A DNA stretch of 64,000 bases, taken from positions 310,001 to 374,000 of the forward strand of contig JACGCN010000017.1 in assembly GCA_014905825.1 (NCBI GenBank), in the 5' to 3' direction. The translations under genes were made by a program, and so were the position numbers. The notes under the pieces are model-generated. The model ran no database searches. It was not told where the DNA came from and saw only the letters and a list, made by a program, of their open reading frames with translations. The DNA is from Lyophyllum atratum (Eukaryota > Basidiomycota > Agaricomycetes > Agaricales > Lyophyllaceae). This document shows positions 12,990-24,800 of this stretch, one piece after another (positions within the stretch are counted from its first letter, which is position 1; every line of letters begins with the position of its first letter).

Positions 12990-15093
12990 GGGCCAGGATA
13001 GGGTAGATCAGAGTGGGATGGTTGGAGAACCAGATAGCAGATTGCCTCAAGGCGGCGAGGATGATTTCCCCAGTGTGCGCAAATCCAAGTACATTGGCGT
13101 GGGAATTCATTAAGTACAAATAAAGGCACAGTTTCCGCTTCGGGCCGCGAAGTTGTGCTGCCTATGTATGGCACAACTTACCCAACCACAACACCGCAAT
13201 TTCGGCGTTGTTTAGCCATGGTGCGCACTTCTTGGCCGTAAAATTCTAATGCGTAGTCCGTGTGGCAGGGACTCCGAATCAGCGTCAAACAACGAAAACA
13301 AGCCATGAAAGCATCAACCTCGAGTCGCCTGCCACACGAATCGGTTGAGCTTCTCATTCACCCACCACATGATGATGAAGAAACCTTGAGGCAATGTTCA
13401 GCCGCCTCCCCAGGCATGCTGCTCACACTATTTCAGCGATACTTATCTTCCAAATTAGTTCCCGAGGACTAAATCGATGCCATAACCTGTACTTAACAGA
13501 TATCGACGATCGAACGATTCACCACTCGCATGTTATGCTTGCCATCTCAAAATCCCTCTCAGACAATTAATCTTTGGATATTCAGACAGTGCCTCAGCCT
13601 TATTTTAATCCTGGAGGTGTTGCGTGGCTATGTAACAACACACCCCCTGGGGAGTCAATCGTCAATCTGACTCAATCATGCCTTTCGCTGCTCTACACTT
13701 GGAAATTGGCGTACTCTCCTAGACTCGTGCCATATGCCTTCTATCACCAAATTCTGTCGTGTTAGCTGTCTTGAGTTCCCAGCTTCTCACTTCTCTATCT
13801 GTCCACAATTGGGGCGGCTTCCGCTTTTGATGCTTCCGACTACTAGGAGGCAATTGGACCCACCGACGAAGGTACTACTGGATTCAAATCGTATGTATGA
13901 CGACATCTGGATCGATACGGACAAGGGCTATTTTGAACGTCAGTCCCTCAGACGAGTCCGGTCACGTATTGCACTGGATGCTAAACGCGCCCAGGATCTC
14001 CGCTCCGCTTATCGTCCCTTCGCGAACTTGGGCACTGGCAGGACAGGTGCAAACACTCTCCTGGAGATACCTGGAACTTGAAAGTCTGGTGGGACTGATT
14101 CATCCTGGTATCGCAAAGGAGTGGGCTGAGGGTCTGATCAACCTTCTGATTCATTGCCATCCGCTGTGAGGCTTTCTCGCTTGACGTCTTCGATTGCTCG
14201 GTCTGCTTCTTAATCAACCTCGATCATGTCATTGAGTATGTCAATCTGGATAGAAAGGGTGGTACAGGATGTTATTCGCGGAAGGGGGGAAATGATGTCT
14301 CCAACGTACTTATAGCTTCCTCAGTGGCATGTTTTCTTCATATTCTTCTGTCCTTCTTGGCCGTTTCCCGTTCAATCGCCGTGATAGAAAAGTTGGAGCG
14401 ACGCATCGGCGACTGTGCCTCTAATTGCAGTATTGTGGTGTTCGTTACACTCGCCCTGGTGAAGTTGCCTTCTTGAAATCGTTTTGATGTTGTTTTAGTG
14501 GTTTACGCTCCCCTACGAGTTCCCCTTTTCCATATCTATTTAAGGTACGTTCTTGTATCAGGCTCGGTACGCCACGGAACCTGACGAGATAATTACGCAA
14601 GTCTACATAAACCGTTTTGAGGGCGGCCTTGCTTTTTCTCTCAATCCCGGCCACTTACGCTCTGCGTCAAGACTCAGCATTCAACTCCCGGCCATTCTGA
14701 TCAAAAGATCTTGGAAACATGATTGATATGACTTGTGAGCAGTGCCTTTGAATTCTTTGCTGCATTTTTGCTCAGGACATCACCCAAGCCTTCGAGTTCG
14801 CGAGTACTCTAGATACCGCGTCAATCAAAAGCTGAAGGAATGGATCACATAATGTTGATAATGGTGCAATAGTGGTGAATGACCTGAATTGACCTCCCAT
14901 AGTTTAAGTTGCCGGCGGCGGCCTCCTTGAACCGCCCAATTAAATAATCAAAGTATGGCACGAAGTAGTTAAACCTATTTCAAACCCTCCCATGCCTGAA
15001 ATCGAAATATTGGTAGTTTCCTAGGCCGTACCACTCTGGATGCGAAGGGAACGCACGGTGGGACGGACTGAAAGAGAATTCCACATCCAGTCC
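12990..15093. other. Long intergenic region, no supported gene
   Basis: About 2.1 kb. An open plus-strand stretch at 13734-14081 (115 codons) has a mixed, not low-complexity composition but no recognisable domain and no clear splice partners. The rest is stop-rich in all frames. It may hold a decayed gene or a long 5' region for LHS1. Confidence 0.35.
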
Positions 15094-15104
15094 GACGTCA
15101 CGTG
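15094..15104. promoter_or_regulatory. Composite GACGTC/CACGTG element upstream of LHS1
   Basis: GACGTCACGTG fuses a CRE-like palindrome (GACGTC) with an E-box (CACGTG) and sits about 127 bp before the LHS1 start codon. Its reverse complement contains TGACGTC, one base from the metazoan bZIP/UPR core TGACGTG. Its position before an ER chaperone makes a bZIP (Hac1/Cpc1-type) or bHLH site plausible; binding is inferred. Confidence 0.35.
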
Positions 15105-15230
15105 CTGGAAATTTCGACGTGTCTGCCACGACATCGGGGGTTGGCGTTTTCGACTCGGACCAGACCCATTACACGTAGATGCTTGACACTACCCAAATAT
15201 TCCTCTAATCACTCTGCACATCTAATTGCC

Positions 15231-18200
15231 ATGCGACTTATGCATTGCTGGACTCTCATGTCCCTTTTGGCTCTGGTTCCACAGACAACGCTGGCCTCGG
15301 TGCTCGCGATCGACTATGGAACGGAATGGATCAAGGCCTCTCTCATGAAACCAGGCGTACCGTTTGACGTTCTGCTCAACAAGGACTCTAAGAGGAAGAT
15401 TCAATCTGCTGTGGGATGGAAGCGCGAGGAGCGTTTATTTGGGTCCGATGCTGCTAATATGGTACACAACCCGTTAGTTCTCTCGTACTACGCTAACATC
15501 GAGTATCAGGCAAGCAGATTTCCCTCAGACGTCTTCACAAACTTGAAATATATTCTCGGAGCGCCATATGAATCAGAGACCGTCTCGTTTTACGCCAAAA
15601 TCACCCCCGCTGAATTGATGGAAACGGCGCGCAAAACCGTAGGAGTGAGGCGGAGTGATGGTACAGAGTGGAGCGCTGAGGAGCTAGTTGCGATGCAACT
15701 CTCCTACATCAAACACCTGGCGGAATCGGTGGCAGAGGAGAAGGTGCGCGATGTGGTGATCACCGTCCCCCCATACTACTCCCAATTCGAACGTGACGCG
15801 GTCGTCGACGCAATTGAGATATCGGGACTTCGTACCCTGTCCCTGATCAACGATGGAACTGCTGTGGCTGTCAATTACGCCATGACCCGCACATTTACGA
15901 CTCCCGAATACCACATCATCTACGACGCCGGCGCGTCTTCAATCGTGGCTACGGTGGTCTCCTTCACTCCTATCGATCCCAAGAACAGCTCTCCTGGAAC
16001 GCACATAGCCGTTGCAGGAGTTGGGTATGATCGCAAAACGGGTGGAATTGAAATGGACAGGCGGATGCGGCAAATCCTCATTGACATGTTCAACACCAAG
16101 TACAAGAAGGACGTACGTGAGGATAAGAAGGCCATGGCGAAGCTCTGGAAGGAGGCTGGTCGTGTTAAGGCGATTCTGAGCGCCAACACCGAGGCTATGT
16201 CTGCTGTAAGCAGTCGCAACTCTAGTATCTAACTATGTGCTCATTCTTCATCCTAGGTTGAGAGCTTAGCTTGGGACATTGATTTCCGCGCCAAAGTTAC
16301 AAGAGCAACATTCGAAAGTGCCTGTATTGATCTGAAGGGTCGGTTTACTCAGCCCATTTACGACGCTTTACACGCGGCAGACTTGACTCTGGTACGATCA
16401 TTATCCAATCCTAGTGTCTTCATCTCACAGTTTCCTAGGATAATATCACATCCGTTCTCCTGGTTGGAGGTGCAACACGCACGCCAATGGTGCAAAGCGC
16501 TGTCAAAGCAGCTGTCGGAGCGTATGTTTGCAAGTCGGTTACAACTTCCCTTTCTGACACCTGTTCGCCAGTGAAAAAATCGCGTTGAACGTCAATGCAG
16601 ATGAATCTCCCGTCCTAGGTAAGCTCTCCTTCTTTGTCTACACGACTATTCTCACATATCTTTCAGGCGCTGCTTTCCACGGTGCCAGCCTTAGCCGCCA
16701 ATTCAAGACCAAGAACATGAAGGTATCTGATATCAGTCTTCACGATGTCGAAGTCTCCTACTTCGCTGCACCCACTACCCCTCTGAGCCGACCAAGGAGC
16801 ATCACGACCCTGATTTTCCCTTCCGGCTCCAAAGTCGGAACGAAGAAGACGCTAACTTTCAAACGCAAGGAAGACTTTACGCTTTTCTTCGATTATAAGC
16901 ACCTCATTGCTCCGTGAGTAAGTTATTCGTTCGTGACGACATGAGCCTAATTTGGGTGTAGTGGATACCCTCAACGCATATTCGAGTCTGAAATCACTGG
17001 CGTTAGCGAAGCGCTTGGAAACCTTACGGAGCGTGGAGCGATCGATCCTGTCGTGAAAGCCACCCTTCTTCTGTCAGATTCTGGCTTCGTTTCGGTCTCT
17101 GAGGCGGTTGCATATGGTGAAATCAAGGATGACAGCCTTACAGGTAAACTTGCGCCCATGCATTTAAACATTCATTGTGTTGATTTATCTTCAGGCAAAT
17201 TGAAAGGATTCTTCGGCGGAGGCAGCTCCGCCTCGGAAGAGGAGACGACTGCCTCTGAAAACACTCCTCCTCGAGACACTGAAACCTCGTCGTCGTCTTC
17301 ATCGTCATCATCATCAGCATCTTCTTCGTCCTCTTCTTCGTCTGCTGAGCCTTCACCTTCGGCAAACGATACCGCCACTGAAAAGAAGAAGGCCTTGTCC
17401 AAGGAAGACACGATTAAGCTGAAGGTTGTCACCACTTTCCCAACTATTCCACCTATGACTGTCGAGGAGAAAAAGAAAGCACGGGGCAGGTGAGATTCCA
17501 TGGTGCCTCGATCTCGTTCAAGTTTTCACATATCCCCTCTTTACAGGCTTCGTGCCTTAGATGTGGAAGAGGCTGCTAAGAACAGGAAGGAGGAGGCTCG
17601 CAACTCCTTGGAGAGTTACCTTTATCGCATGCGGGATCTTCTCGATGAGGAGAATCGGGATACTCCTTTCAAGAAGTGCTCGAAGGAGACCGAGCGGCAG
17701 GCCATTTCTGACAAGCTCGAGGAGTCGTTTACTTGGCTGCATGATCGTGGAGACCTCGCGGAGACTTCGCAGTTCCTCGACAAACGCATTTCGCTCGAGT
17801 AAGTTGGCTCAAGTCAATTTACGAGACCCCTACTAACCCTCCATCCCTCAGGTCCATGGAGAAACCCATCATCCATCGTTATCAAGAAATCGAAGCATTC
17901 CCTCAGGCACTGAACAACAGTCAGATGTGGAACTGGAGCACTCGTCTATTCCTCAATGACGCGAGACAAAACCTCACTGCCGAACTTGAAGCAGACCTCC
18001 CATCGAAATGGACCGGTGAGGAACTCGACGCGCTCGAGAAGACCTTGAAGGAACATGAATCATGGCTCCATACTTGGGTCGAGAAGCAGAAGACTGTGAA
18101 GCTTAATGACGACCCTGTCATCGAGACAACCGAGATGAAAGCTCGGGCTAAGATGTTGGAGACAAGCTTGATGAAGCTGTATAAACGCAAGGTGCCCAAG

Positions 18201-18362
18201 GCGAGGAAGCCGAAGGTGACGAGCTCCGCCGAGCCTGAGCCCACACCGCAGCCGGAGGGTGATGAAGGAAACGGGGAGGCTCCGCCTGTTGAGGAGCAAC
18301 ATGTCCCTGAGACGCCCGAGGAGCAGGATCAGGCTCAGGAGCCCATACGGGATGAACTCTAG
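15231..18362 (+). CDS. LHS1: ER-lumenal Hsp70-like chaperone, GRP170/LHS1 family
   Basis: Nucleotide-exchange factor and holdase of the ER lumen, partner of Kar2/BiP in translocation and folding. Nine exons: introns 16206-16256, 16392-16438, 16522-16571, 16619-16666, 16914-16961, 17144-17194, 17490-17546 and 17799-17851; 908 residues in frame. The start at 15231 gives a signal peptide (LMSLLALVPQTTLASV) directly before the Hsp70 phosphate-1 motif LAIDYGTEWIK. Other ATPase motifs are visible: VITVPPYYSQFER, LINDGTAVAVNYA, YDAGASS and VLLVGGATRTPMVQ. A Ser-rich spacer (about residues 540-575) lies in the expanded beta-sandwich region of GRP170 proteins, followed by a long helical region with an acidic Pro/Glu-rich tail ending in RDEL, an ER-retention signal. 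An upstream ATG at 15102 would bury the signal peptide and was rejected. Confidence 0.95.
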
Positions 18363-19165
18363 GTAGAATTCATGTATACTTGGTCACCATAATTAGATGG
18401 GTGATATGATATTCACGGCTACGATGATGACCTTTACTTGTGCAACATGCATATGTCGTGCGCCTCTGTCTTCTTGGGAGGACACAGTCAGCGCAATGTG
18501 CGGTGGCCCCTTAGCTAGCCTGAGGAATCGGAGGCAATTCCTGTGTTGACTTGTTTCGCGCTGGTTTCGCTTCAGACCAGAAGGCAAGTGGGCGAGGAAG
18601 TACATAGAGAAGTTCACACGTCAGCTAGCAGGAATTGGAGGTAATTCCTACTCTATGTTGACTTGCTTGTCAGTGGCCTTGGACGCGTCTTGGGAGCACG
18701 TGGTTTGCACGTTTTACATTGCAGTAAGTTTTGCTGGGGCCAATGACAACGACGTCAATGCTGAAGCGGGTGGCATGGACTTGCAAAGATGCATATAAGC
18801 TGCCTATAAGGCTACCTGAATCATCTCTGCCACCTCATCGATCCTTAAGCCCACTCCCACTTGCCTCTCTAGTCAACTTCGAGTCTCCGACGGCCTTGAG
18901 GCGCCCCTGGGCGCCAATTCTGTATTGCTGTGTGAAAGGCCGCTTTGACTGACATCCACGATCGATTTCCAGGCGATTCCCACTCCTACGTACGAACGAC
19001 TGTAACTCTCATTATCGTCTAGTCTATCGCTGTGGTGTCCTTGGAAAGCAAACTACTTCTCAGGAAACGTCTGAGGCTAGAGGTTGTACGGTAAGAAGCA
19101 GCACATTTCTGACTCCCATCTCCAGGTAACACAGGCGGGCAATCTGTCTGCGTAGCTCATACTCA
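18363..19165. other. Intergenic, with a duplicated palindromic motif
   Basis: About 800 bp between LHS1 and the first RBR gene. Apart from the duplicated motif listed separately (18512-18665), no coding or RNA feature was recognised. Confidence 0.4.
18512..18665. repeat. Two copies of a motif containing an imperfect palindrome
   Basis: A motif of about 42 bp beginning AGCTAGC and ending TGTTGACTTG occurs at 18513-18553 and again at 18623-18665. Each copy contains an imperfect palindrome, AGGAATYGGAGGYAATTCCT. The two copies differ by T/C at both Y positions but keep the inverted arms AGGAAT/ATTCCT. It could be a paired regulatory site or the remains of a small local duplication. Confidence 0.45.
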
Positions 19166-22100
19166 ATGGATGGGATACATCCCCCTCTTCACGATGTGAA
19201 CCACGACCTTCCTTTGGAGCAGCCGCACCATTTAGCACCCCGAGCCAAACGGCATCCCCAGTCTGAGGTCGACCATGCCATCATTCATACTATTGGTCTT
19301 CGACTTCTGCTTACATATCCACACGTTAACGCGTGTAAGCTTTACTCTTACATCGAGGAGAACATCGCTGCACACGGTGATGCCGTTGTCGATGTTGCCC
19401 AGGCGGCAATCCGCAATGGTTGGTTCGAACTCGAAGGACACAATTTGGGGAGCCATAAACGCAAACGCGACGCAAATGACGGCGATGGAAATGTCGATGA
19501 AGAACAGGCACTTCAGGGTGAGAACCCGGCGAAAAGACTCAAATTCGACTATGGGAACAAGGACAGGCCATACAACGGGGGACCAAACTACCTTGCTCTT
19601 GCCGTGGTGCGCATCAACATGCCGTTATACTTTTGATATAAAGCTAACATAAGACTCGTAGGATCAACTACAGAGTGACTTTCCCTTTGTATCGGGGGGC
19701 TACATCATGCTTCATTTCATTAACCACAACTCGTTATACGCCCCCACTCATCTCCGTCTCCTCCTTGATGAGCAAACAAAACAGTTGGAACAGTATCGAA
19801 AGAATGAACGGGTTGACCTCCCTTACGCGCAAAGGAATGTCCCATTTGTGCCTAATAAGGGGAAGGGGCGTGAACTTGAGGACCCAGAATTTTCTCGAGA
19901 ACGTGCATGGCTGCTGGAGCTAGTTGCAGCTGGAGATGTTGGCGCAGCCACGGAGGAAGCTCAAGAGTTTGACGAAGCGGTGCCTGGAGCCAGCGTAACT
20001 GAAGCCGGCAGCAGCGACGAGAGCGAGAAGGAGTGTGGCTGTTGTTTTTCCACGTTCCCTTCTGTAAGCACCTTCGTCCCTCTTCAGATGGGCCTTGAAA
20101 GACTCATGGATATGCAGAGCGAAATGGTTTCTTGCACTAACAGCCATCGTTTTTGCAATAAGTGTGTGGAACGACACTCCGCCAATCTTCTCGTTATCCA
20201 CAAGCCAGATATCAAGTGCATGTCGACGGATGGCTGCGAAGCATCCTTCTCTGCATCAGCTCTCAGACAATGTCTACCCGAGAAGCTGCTGAACCTCTGG
20301 GAACGTCTGAGCTGCCGAAGCGAACTTGAGGCCGCCGGTCTGAAGTTGGAGGATTGCCCCTTCTGCGACTGGGGGTATTTCATTGACGCCGCCGATGAAC
20401 AGGAGCAGTTGTTCAATTGTCAGAATTGCAACCGGGTCAGTTGTCGAGCTTGTAAGAAACAGGTGAGCATCTCAATTTGTTCCAAACGTTAGTCTGCAGG
20501 CTCAGTGCCTCCTCTGCTTTTGTATATGATGTAGAACCATTTGCCCAAGACATGTGATGGTATGCGACTATCGTCCTTAATTTTATTACGCCTGGCTGAC
20601 TCCGTAAATAGAGGCTCAGGAAGACAAGAAACTGGAGGGACGGCACGTCATCGAGGAAGCCATGAGTATATCTATTCCTTTTTCACTTCCTCGCGCACGA
20701 TACTGATCCTCGAGCCACTTTAGCTGGCGCTCTGGTGCGAAAGTGCCCTCACTGTACGAAGCGTATGTCCAACTGTTGTCTATGCTTCCGTCATTCTTAA
20801 CGGCTCGCCCTCGTAGCATTTGTCAAAGAAGATGGGTGCAATAAGATGACATGCCCATACTGCCGCGGCATATCATGTTATGTTTGTCGCCAGCCCATCA
20901 AAGATTACGAACACTTCGAAAATGTTTGTCTACATTCTGCCTTCTAGACTTCTGTCTGATAAAGACCCTCACCATCGACTTATCCGATCTCCCAGAATGC
21001 TCCAGGTCGTGCCGGGCCAAGTAAACCCACTGGGAAATGTTTACTACTGGACTCAGTCGAGGAGAGGCATCATGCAGAGGTCAGTTCTATTTTACCGCTC
21101 CAAGTATAGTTTTCCTTCGACATCATTATAGGTCAAGCAAGCCGCTGTTCATGCGTTCGTAGCATTCAAGCGCGATAACCCAGATGTCCAATCCGGTGAT
21201 CTCGAAGTCGCATTGCCACCTCCACCACAACCAAACTCGGTACCGCAACGACGACGCATCCCCGGCGTACGCGCACATCCGCTTATGGCGCGCGCAAACT
21301 ACGGAGCTCCGAGAATGGAGCTACAACGACAAGCCGTTCTTGCGTATAGACCCGCAGCTATATTGGAAATCCTCCGCCGTCTCAGGCAACATCCACATCC
21401 ACCACATAATGTCCAGGACCCACAATACTTTGCCCAGCCTCCTGGGCGTGTAGATCCTGTGGCTCCAGTGCGACTCCCGCCACTACCGCAAGTTCTAATA
21501 TACCAACAGATTCCGCCCTATGCGCCTGCACAACCACCCCAACAGCAACTCCTACATATACCACAACCTGTTCAGGCACCACAATATGTCCCGCGCCATC
21601 TGCCCGCACACCCGCCTGCGCAACCCCTTCCACTTCGACCACCTTCACCGCTACAATATCTACTGCGACGACCACCTCGACAACTACAGGTCCCGCCTCA
21701 TGTGGCTACACCTCCGCCTCCACAGCAAGCCGCACCTCCACCACGACAGGAACAGGCAGCACAACAAATACCGCCGCGTGCTATGCCTGCATACCAGCTA
21801 CCACCGCAGATCCCATATGTGGGGAGGGTGCACCCACCACCTCCACCGCTCCATATGGCTGCGCACGCTCCCGCACAATTTCCTCCTCAAGAACAAGTAC
21901 CGCAGCCACAACCCAGGCCAGCTCAACTTCAGGCACCACCGCCACAGGTCCCTGCACCTCCTTATCTCGGTGCACAACCCGCACACCAGTTGGTTTACGA
22001 CATGAATCAACATTACGATGCGCAAAGGAACCAATACCTTCGCGATGTGTATGGCCAACACCAGATGCAGTTCCAGTATAATATGCTAGACCAGCAGCAT

Positions 22101-22334
22101 CAAATTCCACCTGCTCCCACTGCACTGCCTCCTCCAGCGAACTTCCAACAATTTTGGGGGACTCAGTACCTCCGGCTGGATGACCCTCAGATGGTAGCTT
22201 CGCTGCCCGGGCCACAGCACGTGCAGAACTGGATATGGGCCGGACATCAAAACCCGGTCAACGTTCACCAGACTGTTGCAGTTGAAGCCGATCAAGGCCA
22301 CGCCCCTAATTTTTACGTTCCTCAAGGCCTTTGA
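19166..22334 (+). CDS. RBR-type E3 ubiquitin ligase, RNF216/TRIAD3-like, with P/Q-rich tail (copy 1)
   Basis: Transfers ubiquitin through a RING1-IBR-RING2 (RBR) relay. Nine exons: introns 19607-19661, 20064-20117, 20463-20534, 20560-20611, 20666-20723, 20763-20816, 20924-20995 and 21080-21131; 899 residues in frame. The N-terminal 270 residues are helical and charged. RING1 begins at ECGCCFSTFP, continues with CTNSHRFCNKCVERH, and is followed by CPFCDWG...CQNCNRVSCRACKK (IBR). RING2 contains GALVRKCPHC and EDGCNKMTCPYC, where the catalytic Cys is expected, then CYVCRQPIKDYEHF. This spacing and the ALVRKC...GCNKM pattern match RNF216. The last exon adds about 400 residues rich in Pro, Gln and His. 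A shorter paralogue lies at 27227-28776. Exons of 25 and 39 nt are shared with it exactly in size. Confidence 0.88.
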
Positions 22335-22555
22335 AGCCTATCGCGATGCTACTGGGCAGACGATATGTATAGTACCGCTGCATCGAGGACTTTAAAGGGG
22401 ATACAAGTGGGAGTACTGGTGGATCAGAAGTTGGACGACAATGAACGCTTTCTCAAAGTTGTAGTATAGTCACCTGGAATGCCGTCTACGATATGTATTT
22501 TCCTGTCTCTATCACCACTTTACTAGGGCTCATGGATGTCGCATTTTGCATTGCA
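22335..22555. other. 3' flank of RBR copy 1
   Basis: Short AT-richer spacer before the tandem repeat. No feature seen. Confidence 0.4.
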
Positions 22556-22903
22556 TAAGGCTTGATTTACTGAATATCGAATGGTCACAAGGATGAACCA
22601 CATGTTACACTACGGCGGCGACGGGAACTCAGTGAGTAAAGACGGTAACTGGAGCTCTATCGATGCAGCGCTATCACAGGCGAAGCAAAGATTTGAATGA
22701 AGGGGTGGGTGCACATATATACTACCAACGATTCTATGCAAATGAGACAACAGATTTGAAGAAGCGCATGAGCGCGTAAGGCTTGATTTACTGAATATCG
22801 AATTGTCATAAGGACGGATCACATAGTACACTACGGCGGCGATGGGAATCCGGAAAGTAAAGACGATGACTGAAGTTCCATGAATGCAAGCGCTATCACG
22901 AGG
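22556..22903. repeat. Dispersed repeat family, 1.6 tandem units of about 221 bp
   Basis: The block starting GGCTTGATTTACTGAATATC at 22559 recurs at 22780, so the local period is about 221 bp. Each unit continues through CTACGGCGGCGA, an AGTAAAGACG segment and CGCTATCAC. Related sequence occurs in several copies at 63342-63853. No transposase, LTR or target-site duplication is visible. Confidence 0.8.
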
Positions 22904-23041
22904 TCAAACACATTCCCGTGCGGCATAGGAGGGCCCTGCATAGGGTGCTCTTGTTTCACGACGTTGAGGATTCTTGTGAAGTGGATTATCATCAGCAGAT
23001 TTCGTGGAAAGAAGGGAGAAAACTCACGAACATGGACTTCA
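22904..23041. other. Spacer between the repeat and the F-box gene
   Basis: About 140 bp. It could hold the 3' UTR of the minus-strand F-box gene. Confidence 0.3.
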
Positions 23042-24705
23042 TCAATATGGTGCAGTGTAATCCACCACCAACAATTCGGAGGGCCTGCGGGTTAAGACAC
23101 ATAAACGACCCGTAGCAGGGCAGAGAGCGTAGTCAAGCATCTGGCTCAAGTCATGACCGGCTTTTTCAAGTTCCCAGAGACGTATCACCTTGAATGACCA
23201 CCCAAAGTCCCCTCTTGTAGCGACCGTCTCGATAGGGATAGGGGAGAGGATGAGGAAGAGCTGGTCACTATTCAACCACAATTGAGTTATATACCGATCA
23301 CAGAAACGCATCACGGGGAATCCATGTCTCTCTGGAAGTGGGGTGGAAAAGCTGGAGTCGGCCAGGAGAGGGACGCTCGTTGGGATGTTAGGGATCTTGG
23401 ATTTATCCGACTTGTCCCAAATATAATAGTCAATAACGGGTCTAGCATCCCAATCCTCGCCTACAAGGCCTAACAGATGTTGGTCGGCTCGCCCCGCCAT
23501 CCAATGACTCGACACCGAATGGCCCTCCTGGTACGGAACACCAGCCATGTTGCATGCGATCTCTGCAACGGGAGGGTATGGTTCATTCATGACGCTGGCG
23601 TCGATATCGTCCGCGTCACGGCGTTGGTGGAGCGGCGGGATGGTATAGAGGGAAAAGCTGCCTGGCTGGTATATAATTATGTGTCCTTCGCAAACCGCAA
23701 TCTGAATGGGGGGCGTAAGCTGAGGTCTCCATTGTGCGAGCAATATATCAACCAACATCAAAAACTTGGGGAAACTTGTGGTCCCAGCTAAGGATAGAAT
23801 CGTCCCTGAAATTCCAAACCGTTACATAGCCCGAAGGATAAGTTGAGAAAACAAATAGACTGTCGGTCCATGCCCAACGTAGTTGCCGAAAGCGTATACC
23901 ATTGAGAGACGCCACGTGTACAAATTCTGGGGTTGAGGACAAGGGATGAATGACATGCACGGAGACATCTGAGGTTCGCCTACGCAAATTTAGGTCAATC
24001 ATCACCAGATAAATACCGGGATACCGTACTGATAGGCCGTAGTAGGGTCTTTAACCACGAATAGCAGGATACCCAAGCCGTCCGTAGTGGGTCCGCACCC
24101 AAAACCTGAGACCTTAAATGCTGTATCTATAGGCAGGGATGCAATAGGATTTAGCGGGAGTGTGCGGTTGACGCTGATATTAGCACCCAGATCCCAGAAT
24201 AATAGAGCATGGTCAAACTGAGTGATCAAGTATCGTCCTCCAGGAATGAAGTCGAAACGCTGGAATTCTCCGAACTTCCCAGCCGTAGCAGAACGAAACT
24301 CGATGATGCGCGTCTTATGTGGTTTGGGGAGACTATCCGGGCTTCGGCTCGTAAGCATAGAAGAAAAACGTAGAGGTCCAAGCGCCGCGTTTTCGAGTTC
24401 CTCCATAGACATCTGCTCCATTGGAAAGGATGGCATGAATAAGCCTTGGGATATGCAAACGCGGCGGAGAGCACTCTTCCAAACTTCTCGCTGATGCGTA
24501 GCATCGTATAAATATCTACAGGTCTGCCATGTAACTATCAGTGAGCTCGTGCCAGTGTTACTGCAACTCTTTTTCCTAAGCCCACCTGCCGGAGAGAAAT
24601 TATATCGGAAGGTTCGATGAAGCTTTGTATATGAGCGTGAATTTCCAAGGATATACCGGTGATTCCTTCATGAGCTTCACCGTCTCTAGCCGAGAGGATG
24701 AACAT
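23042..24705 (-). CDS. F-box protein with a beta-propeller-like C-terminus
   Basis: Predicted substrate receptor for an SCF-type ubiquitin ligase. Four exons: introns 24524-24585, 23980-24029 and 23720-23765; 501 residues in frame. Near the N-terminus the F-box reads GISLEIHAHIQSFIEPSDI and then, across the first intron, ISLRQTCRYLYDATHQREVW; this matches the usual L-P-x-E-I...S-L-x-Q-T-C-R pattern. The rest is a series of beta-strand-rich segments (for example RYLITQFDHALLFWDL and VTVWNF) typical of the WD/propeller region in basidiomycete F-box proteins. The second intron (50 bp, phase 2) is required; without it the gene appears frameshifted. The start codon is 95 bp from the divergent ATG of the Tse2-like gene, so the two share a promoter region. 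The substrate is unknown. Confidence 0.8.
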
Positions 24706-24800
24706 AGTTAACTTGGTCGTCGATACCAATGGCCCGGGATTACATAATCTTTGTGGCACAAATTTCGCCTCCGAATTCCGACAGTCTCTCCCATAACTCA

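Noticed and set aside
15102..15230. Upstream in-frame ATG for LHS1
   Set aside because: It would place 43 extra residues before the signal peptide; the ATG at 15231 fits an ER protein.
22610..22831. 73-codon minus-strand open frame as a gene
   Set aside because: It lies wholly within the repeat and starts with a non-conserved segment; kept only as an observation about the repeat family.
23980..24029. Apparent frameshift in the F-box gene
   Set aside because: A 50-bp intron (gtacgg...gcgtag on the minus strand, phase 2) joins both sides in frame.
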